24,381 bases of DNA. Origin: a virus. Positions 19,930-24,381 of the stretch are shown piece after piece. The stretch's first letter is position 1. The number at the start of each line of letters is the position of its first letter. Position numbers and translations under genes: made by a program. The stretch covers positions 1-24,381 of the IMG/VR virus record IMGVR_UViG_3300006805_000155. The stretch is one strand, 5' to 3'. Below the pieces are notes generated by a model. It made no database searches. It was not told where the DNA came from and worked only from the letters and a program-made list of their open reading frames with translations.

Positions 19930-21051
19930 ATGTTTCGTTTACCTTTGACTGCCAGTTTGAAGGCTCTATTACAGAACCGAATGGGTAAAGACCAAGAGGA
20001 TAAGATTAGTCTCTATGAGGTGCTGGTCAACAGCACCAAGCCAATCCCGCGCACCTACGGAATGTATCAGGGTGCGCAGATGAAGCTGAGTTATCTGCAA
20101 GAGATGTCCGCAATCTCCAAGGTGCGTCGTATCCCTATCATCCAGAATCACAACCAGTATTCTATGTTACCTGACGGTGTGGTGTTGGCTGCCGAAACTG
20201 TGCTTCTGGAGGACGGCCAAAACTATGGTCTGCACGCCATTGTCGCAATTCCCAAGAACGAGGATGCCGAGAGTTTAGACAATCGGCTTTCACTTGGCAT
20301 TGTAAATCAGGTTTCTTCAGGTAGTAAGCCAAGTGATCTCTATTGCTCTGAGTGTAATTTCCACTACACCAAAGATGAAGATTCGGTCTCATATCTAAAT
20401 CTGCGTGAACACGAAGCGATGCCGATGTGTCCAAATGACCACAAGGTGGGTGTCAATGGTGTGCACCTAAAGCTGGATGGTTTAGCCTATTGGGACGAGA
20501 TAAGCCTAGTAGTTCAAGGAGCAGTTACCGATGCACGGGTGCTGAGTGAAAATGAATGGGTTTTAAATCGAAAATTTGAGTTGCAACAGTTGGCAGCAAG
20601 TGCCAATACTGATAAACTCCGTCTAGTTACATATGAAGAACAGAAAGATGGCAGATTTGCTGTTGACCCTGTTCCAAATTTAGAACCCAAGGGGGAAGAA
20701 ATGAGCGGTATCACTCTCGCAACTGCAGACTACGAGCAGTTGGTCTTATCCAAGGTCAAGGCTGCCGAGGTCGATGGCCTAAAGCTGCAGCTTCAAACTG
20801 CCGCGACTGCTCTTGCAACTGCTCAGACTGAAAAGGATGCCGCCATTGCAAGCAAAACAGAACTTGAAAACGCAAAACTAGCTGCCGAGTCTCAAGTTGA
20901 GGGTTTAAACTCTCAAGTGATCGCTCTGACTGCTCAAGTTGCTGCGTTGAAAGCTCCAGAAGGCGGTGCTGGTACAGACCCAACAACCCAAGAGGCTCCT
21001 GCCGCAGAATTCTCTGCTGCTGATGCTGCCATGTTTAAAGTCAAACGGTAA
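19930..21051 (+). CDS. Head maturation protease with scaffold-like C-terminus
   Basis: A 373-aa product. Residues 25-205 fit an HK97-type prohead protease: the likely catalytic His74 in IIQNHNQY and Ser192 in DEISLVVQGAVTDARV. Between them CSEC (139, 142) and CPNDH (Cys167, His171) could form a zinc site, an unusual insertion. Residues 258-373 are Ala/Gln/Glu-rich coiled coil (LQTAATALATAQTEKDAAIA...LNSQVIALTAQVAALKA), typical of a scaffolding protein. A GGGGGAAGAA site precedes Met258, so the scaffold may also be made alone, as lambda Nu3 is from within C. The protein would cleave scaffold during head maturation. Confidence 0.8.
   Translation: MFRLPLTASLKALLQNRMGKDQEDKISLYEVLVNSTKPIPRTYGMYQGAQMKLSYLQEMSAISKVRRIPIIQNHNQYSMLPDGVVLAAETVLLEDGQNYGLHAIVAIPKNEDAESLDNRLSLGIVNQVSSGSKPSDLYCSECNFHYTKDEDSVSYLNLREHEAMPMCPNDHKVGVNGVHLKLDGLAYWDEISLVVQGAVTDARVLSENEWVLNRKFELQQLAASANTDKLRLVTYEEQKDGRFAVDPVPNLEPKGEEMSGITLATADYEQLVLSKVKAAEVDGLKLQLQTAATALATAQTEKDAAIASKTELENAKLAAESQVEGLNSQVIALTAQVAALKAPEGGAGTDPTTQEAPAAEFSAADAAMFKVKR
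20701..21051 (+). CDS. Possible nested scaffolding protein, 116 aa
   Basis: An in-frame internal start at Met258 of the protease gene. The sequence AAGGGGGAAGAA ends directly before the ATG, the strongest type of ribosome site seen in this module. The product would be a mostly helical coiled coil (KAAEVDGLKLQLQ...KTELENAKLAAES) ending FSAADAAMFKVKR. In lambda and several other phages the scaffold is produced this way from inside the protease gene. It is inferred here from sequence layout only. Confidence 0.5.
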   Translation: MSGITLATADYEQLVLSKVKAAEVDGLKLQLQTAATALATAQTEKDAAIASKTELENAKLAAESQVEGLNSQVIALTAQVAALKAPEGGAGTDPTTQEAPAAEFSAADAAMFKVKR

Positions 21052-21063
21052 GGAGCCTCTATC

Positions 21064-21486
21064 ATGGCGATGACTAGCAACGTAACACTCCGTGGTACCT
21101 CACTACATGAAGGTCGTTTTACCTTCAATCTGGTACACACTTTGGCCGCAGGTGTAAGCACTGACACTCTGATGGGTTTGGCAGTATCAATCGACACCAC
21201 TGCGAACAACGCTGTTCATTTGGCGGGTAATGGTGAAGAACTGATCGGCGCGATTGTGATTGCCGAGCAAGATATGCAAGGCAACTTGGTCTGCACCGTG
21301 GATACCCTCGGGGGTATCGAGATGCAAGTTTTGGCTGCTGACCCAGCAACACGCGGCACAACTCCAGTTGGCGCGGGTGCAGGTAAGATTAAAGCAGGCG
21401 CAAGCTTGACCGACAAACGTGTTTGGATTTGTTCAAACGCAGGGCTGACCTCGGCTGCCCGTACTGCCACCGTCATGTTCCTGTAA
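21064..21486 (+). CDS. Putative capsid decoration / cement protein
   Basis: A 140-aa product beginning MAMTSNVTLRGTSLHEGRFT. It is small, Ala/Gly/Thr-rich and beta-strand-rich, with GLAVSIDTTANNAVHLAGNGEELIGAIVI and ADPATRGTTPVGAGAGKIKAG. This composition, and the place between protease/scaffold and the major capsid gene, match head decoration proteins such as lambda gpD or DUF2190-like cement proteins. AAGGAG precedes the ATG. It would bind capsid trimers and stabilise the expanded head. Family membership is inferred from context. Confidence 0.65.
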   Translation: MAMTSNVTLRGTSLHEGRFTFNLVHTLAAGVSTDTLMGLAVSIDTTANNAVHLAGNGEELIGAIVIAEQDMQGNLVCTVDTLGGIEMQVLAADPATRGTTPVGAGAGKIKAGASLTDKRVWICSNAGLTSAARTATVMFL

Positions 21487-21496
21487 GGAGAGAACA

Positions 21497-22705
21497 ATGA
21501 AACCACAAGATTTGAAACTGGGCTTTTTCAAAGCAGGTCAGAAATTCTCCCCCGAGATGGTTCTGGCCAAGTTGCAAGCTGAGACCCCAGAAGAGCAATT
21601 TGCCAACGCCTCAATGCTGCTGCGTGATGCTGCAGAATCAGGCTTGAGCTTGGGCGCTCTGCTGGATCGTCATGTAGACTCTACCCATAAAGACCTGGGT
21701 GGTAAGTTTAACGGTCTGCAGCTGAGCGGTCTTGAGTCGGTATTTGCCTTGAACGGCACCCCGCTGACCAAGAACACCGAAGAAGCCTCGGCACGCCTAG
21801 CTGCCACTGGCGACATGTTCACCACTGGTGGTATGAAGGTACTGTTACCGCTTCTAATCGACAACCTAACCCGCGAAGTTCAGAACGAACCTCTGCTGGA
21901 GCGTGTTGAAGATCTGGTTGCTAACACTCGTCAGACTGCGGGCAACGAAATGATCACCGAAATCATCCTTGATAAGGATACTGAGGACTCATACAGCTCG
22001 TTCCGCATCAGCGAAGGTGGCAAAATCCCAGTTCGTAAATTGAAGGCCACCAACCAAGGTGTGAAGTTCTTCAAGATCGGTTCTGGTATTGAGATGACTT
22101 ATGAGGTTGCTCGCCGTGTCGGTCCGCAAGCGATGATTCTGATGGCCAACCGTCAGTCTTTTGAGCGCACTCAGACCGAAGCACGTTTGGCCGTGAAAAC
22201 CTTGATTGAAGGTGATGGCGTTCACCCAGCAGCACCAGTCATTACTCTACAGAGCCTTGACACCTTGGCAACTGGCAAGCTTCGTAACCGTGCTGAAGGC
22301 TTCCTGAAGTGGTTGATGGCCGCTGCCAAAGCAGGTCGTCCAATCGACACGCTGGTAGTAAGCCACAGCACTTGGTTTGAACTGACTGCTCTGTTCCCAA
22401 TCCAAAACACTGCTAACGTTCCTAGCGTTGGTTTGGGTGTTGGTAACACCTTCGGCGCAAACTTCAGCGTAGCAAACGGTATGCGTATGGGTTTCACCAT
22501 CGTGCTTTCAAGCGAGATGGAAGAGAACCGCATCCTTGGCTATCGCAAGCCTGAAACACTTGAGCGTCTGATCGAAACCGGTTCACAGATTAGCGAATCT
22601 GAAACCGCAATTCGCAACCAGAGTGTGCTTGTGACTAACACCGTGAACAGTGGCTTTGCTATGCACTATCACCAGTCGCGTGAAGTGTTGTCTTGGGTGA
22701 ACTAA
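21497..22705 (+). CDS. Major capsid protein (HK97 fold)
   Basis: A 402-aa product. The N-terminal 85 residues are helical and may be a delta domain cleaved on maturation (MVLAKLQAETPEEQFANASMLL). Then come E-loop-like and spine-helix-like parts: VEDLVANTRQTAGNEMITEIILD, MTYEVARRVGPQAMILMANRQSFERTQTEARLAVKTL, and an A-domain-like DTLVVSHSTWFELT. GGAG precedes the ATG. It has more regular, GC-richer codons than the left half, as expected for an abundant protein. A strong terminator follows at 22723-22751. The identity is supported by position and overall pattern. Confidence 0.85.
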   Translation: MKPQDLKLGFFKAGQKFSPEMVLAKLQAETPEEQFANASMLLRDAAESGLSLGALLDRHVDSTHKDLGGKFNGLQLSGLESVFALNGTPLTKNTEEASARLAATGDMFTTGGMKVLLPLLIDNLTREVQNEPLLERVEDLVANTRQTAGNEMITEIILDKDTEDSYSSFRISEGGKIPVRKLKATNQGVKFFKIGSGIEMTYEVARRVGPQAMILMANRQSFERTQTEARLAVKTLIEGDGVHPAAPVITLQSLDTLATGKLRNRAEGFLKWLMAAAKAGRPIDTLVVSHSTWFELTALFPIQNTANVPSVGLGVGNTFGANFSVANGMRMGFTIVLSSEMEENRILGYRKPETLERLIETGSQISESETAIRNQSVLVTNTVNSGFAMHYHQSREVLSWVN

Positions 22706-22722
22706 GCATAACCCTGTGATAC

Positions 22723-22756
22723 AATAAGGGCAGATTAAATCTGCCCTTATTTATTG
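22723..22756 (+). terminator. Terminator after major capsid gene
   Basis: AATAAGGGCAGATT (22723-22736) and its inverse complement (22738-22751) form a strong stem followed by TTATT. It would limit readthrough from the capsid gene into the connector genes. Confidence 0.7.
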
Positions 22757-22764
22757 GAGCCACT

Positions 22765-23100
22765 ATGAAAAAGCTGTACTCTGCCCTCGATGGTTTCATG
22801 GGACATATTGCTGGTCAAAGTGTGACCGGAGGTATCTCCTACGTTTTGGCTGAAGCCGGAGACCCTGAAGTTCGACTATATACCAACACCAAACGTATTC
22901 AGTCTTTGGACTTTGAGTTCCCTGACTCAGCAACCAACCGTCGCTACCGTGAAATTTTTAATGATTGCCAAAATGCAAAGCAGGCCGCTGAGATTTATTT
23001 GGCTGAATTGGGTTTGAGTGCGGAGCTTGAAATTAAGCCTGAGGTTAAGCCTAAGGGTAAGCCTGAGGTTAAACGTATGACTGTTAAAAAAGAGGACTAA
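22765..23100 (+). CDS. Hypothetical head-module protein with KPEVK tail, 111 aa
   Basis: A 111-aa product beginning MKKLYSALDGFMGHIAGQSV. Residues 20-60 are beta-like (GGISYVLAEAGDPEVRLYTNTKRIQSLDFEF) and 60-90 helical. The tail carries two KPEVK units flanking PKGKP, coded by imperfect 9- to 12-bp repeats (about 23032-23075), likely flexible and basic. TTGGAG lies before the ATG. Small proteins in this place are often head completion or capsid-vertex-associated factors, but this one is not recognised. Confidence 0.65.
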   Translation: MKKLYSALDGFMGHIAGQSVTGGISYVLAEAGDPEVRLYTNTKRIQSLDFEFPDSATNRRYREIFNDCQNAKQAAEIYLAELGLSAELEIKPEVKPKGKPEVKRMTVKKED

Positions 23101-23103
23101 TAA

Positions 23104-23823
23104 ATGACTCAGGTGGATTATTTACAAGCTGGTCTCACTAACACTTTTGATTTCGATTGTGTGGTAGGAACTGAGTATGCTATTCCATCTGAGGATTTTC
23201 AAGTCCTTGTCTCAGTAGATGGGGTGGTGACGGTTGGAAGCATTCTAGCCACTCAAGCCACTTCATTCTCCTATGGGCTACCTGTTGTCTCAGTTAATCG
23301 TGGCGAAGTATCTAACCTAAGTATCTTGGTTAAGGCCAAGACCAGTGTGGGTTCTTTTATTCTGCGCCGTAACTTTAAAGTTATTGAGGCAATGGATATT
23401 CCAACTGATACCTTTCAAGTCAAGCGCAAGCTGGGTCTGACAGACAACGACCTGACAGATGCTGAGATTCCTTTAGAGGCGTGCTACTTGCAAACCTATA
23501 AAGCGTTGAGTGCCACTTTCCACGTTGCCCGACTAACTGACCCACTAAAGACGGACACTTACGGTCGCTTCCTAAGTTTATTTTGTGCACTGCGTGTGTT
23601 ACCTGCACTATACCTACGACTGGCCAAGAAAGACAAGACCGAGAATGCTGAGTTTCAAAGACTAGCAGATGCAAAACATCTGGAGGACTTGAGAGACCTG
23701 CTTATTGAGGAGCTGAATGACGTGATTGATGAATTGGGTGTTGATCTGGTGGGTGTTGAGACTCTGTTGCCAACCATCTTGGCCTTCGTCACGATCACTC
23801 CTGATCGTATTACTGGGGTCTAA
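23104..23823 (+). CDS. Putative head-tail connector protein, 239 aa
   Basis: A 239-aa product. Residues 1-95 look beta-rich (FDFDCVVGTEYAIPSEDFQVLVSVDGVVTV...ILVKAKTSVGSFILRRNFKVI). Residues 100-239 are helical (TFQVKRKLGLTDNDLTDAEIPLEACYLQTYKALSATF), reminiscent of adaptor proteins (HK97 gp6-like) that bind under the portal. It starts 3 nt after the preceding gene, using GAGG inside the end of that gene. The connector role is from gene order and helical pattern only; a virion structural protein of another type is possible. Confidence 0.6.
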   Translation: MTQVDYLQAGLTNTFDFDCVVGTEYAIPSEDFQVLVSVDGVVTVGSILATQATSFSYGLPVVSVNRGEVSNLSILVKAKTSVGSFILRRNFKVIEAMDIPTDTFQVKRKLGLTDNDLTDAEIPLEACYLQTYKALSATFHVARLTDPLKTDTYGRFLSLFCALRVLPALYLRLAKKDKTENAEFQRLADAKHLEDLRDLLIEELNDVIDELGVDLVGVETLLPTILAFVTITPDRITGV

Positions 23824-23824
23824 G

Positions 23825-24367
23825 ATGGATACTCGGCAGATACCTCGGCACTTTCAGACCTTCCGATTGGCAGACAGTCCAAATATGCAGATCAAGGGCT
23901 TCTTCCATGAGCCTCCTGTGACTGCTTCCATGAGTGTAAATCCACCACGTCTGCTTCAAGTAAGTGAGCGGGTGCTGCCTGAGACAGTGCTTGGTAAGAT
24001 GTTGATCAGTGCCACTCGGGTACCAAGCCGTCATTTAGTTAGCGAGTTTATGATGGCTCAGGACAGTTACATCTTCAAGACCTATGAGGCTACCCAGTTT
24101 CTGACGATGTACCGAGAAAGTATTGTAAATCACCCAGTTACTAAGATGCCGATCAAAGACCCAAACCCATTGGTTCAAGAGCGGTGGTTTAATGTGGGGT
24201 TGGTTAATATCGGACCCTCAGGTAGCTCAGGAAACCCAGTAAGTGAGTACCAGATTCGCTCGCACGAAGAGTTGAAGGAAAGGGATTTGATTGGTCCCTT
24301 TATTGTGAAGCAGGTGGTGATTGAGAACGGTCTCTATCTGGCGAGGGCAGAACATCATGGCTCGTAG
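23825..24367 (+). CDS. Putative head completion / neck protein, 180 aa
   Basis: A 180-aa product beginning MDTRQIPRHFQTFRLADSPN. It is mixed, with FHEPPVTASMSVNPPRLLQVSERVLPETVLGKM and a central HLVSEFMMAQDSYIFKTYEATQFLTMYRESIV. The C-terminus is beta-like (LIGPFIVKQVVIENGLYLARAEHHGS). GGGG precedes the ATG weakly, and the start follows the previous stop by one base. Position suits a stopper or neck protein. No motif fixes the call; an upstream ATG at 23726 lies inside the connector gene and was rejected. Confidence 0.55.
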   Translation: MDTRQIPRHFQTFRLADSPNMQIKGFFHEPPVTASMSVNPPRLLQVSERVLPETVLGKMLISATRVPSRHLVSEFMMAQDSYIFKTYEATQFLTMYRESIVNHPVTKMPIKDPNPLVQERWFNVGLVNIGPSGSSGNPVSEYQIRSHEELKERDLIGPFIVKQVVIENGLYLARAEHHGS

Positions 24368-24381
24368 AGTTGCCTATGACG
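24357..24381 (+). CDS. Start of next head-module gene, partial
   Basis: ATG at 24357 overlaps the end of the 180-aa gene and is preceded by GAGGG at good spacing. Eight codons are visible (MARRVAYD) before the window edge. It is likely the next connector or tail gene; nothing more can be said. Confidence 0.6.

Overview
The window is part of the genome of a tailed double-stranded DNA bacteriophage (Caudoviricetes). It carries a GpA-type large terminase, portal, head maturation protease with a scaffold-like tail, decoration-type protein, HK97-fold major capsid protein and putative head completion proteins, in lambda-like order. It also carries a D5-type primase-helicase and a Rha-family regulator. 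There are no rRNA genes, no tRNA genes that I could recognise, no integrase and no CRISPR array. Clear Shine-Dalgarno sites point to a bacterial host. I cannot name the host.

Layout. (1) 1-6721, leftward: a tightly packed early-type operon of about 17 small genes, mostly unrecognised. Many starts overlap the previous stop as ATGA. One product looks like the phage gp88-type Cys-rich family and one has an MGWTF/GYKDM pattern (DUF6927-like). (2) 6722-8347: 1.6 kb with no convincing gene. It holds nested inverted repeats centred near 7867 and an exact 22-bp-period array of ATTATA boxes (8181-8290), followed by 10-bp-period ATTAAC boxes. This is the best candidate replication origin. (3) 8348-9558, rightward: a palindrome-rich small reading frame split by an in-frame TGA, an attenuator-like terminator, then rha. 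(4) 9609-12700, leftward: single small genes, most preceded by a long perfect hairpin, including a duplicated leader whose flanks are conserved while its hairpin stem is replaced. (5) 12700-13110: direct-repeat arrays with no gene. (6) 13111-16127, leftward: a 168-aa protein and the primase-helicase, ended by a strong terminator. (7) 16263 to the right end, rightward: the head module.

The clearest molecular novelty is in the terminase. A 145-residue mini-intein without an endonuclease interrupts the ATPase P-loop. It starts with Ala rather than Cys or Ser and has the Trp/Cys/Thr arrangement of class 3 inteins, so terminase activity should depend on protein splicing. Other items of interest are the iteron array, the duplicated hairpin leaders, mutually exclusive hairpins upstream of small genes, and a scaffold-like domain with its own in-frame start inside the protease gene.

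How the parts may work together (inference): the primase-helicase would act at the 7.1-8.3 kb origin-like island; Rha and the structured leaders would time expression of small host-takeover genes; the rightward module builds and fills the head. All assignments come from reading the sequence; no database search or folding program was run.
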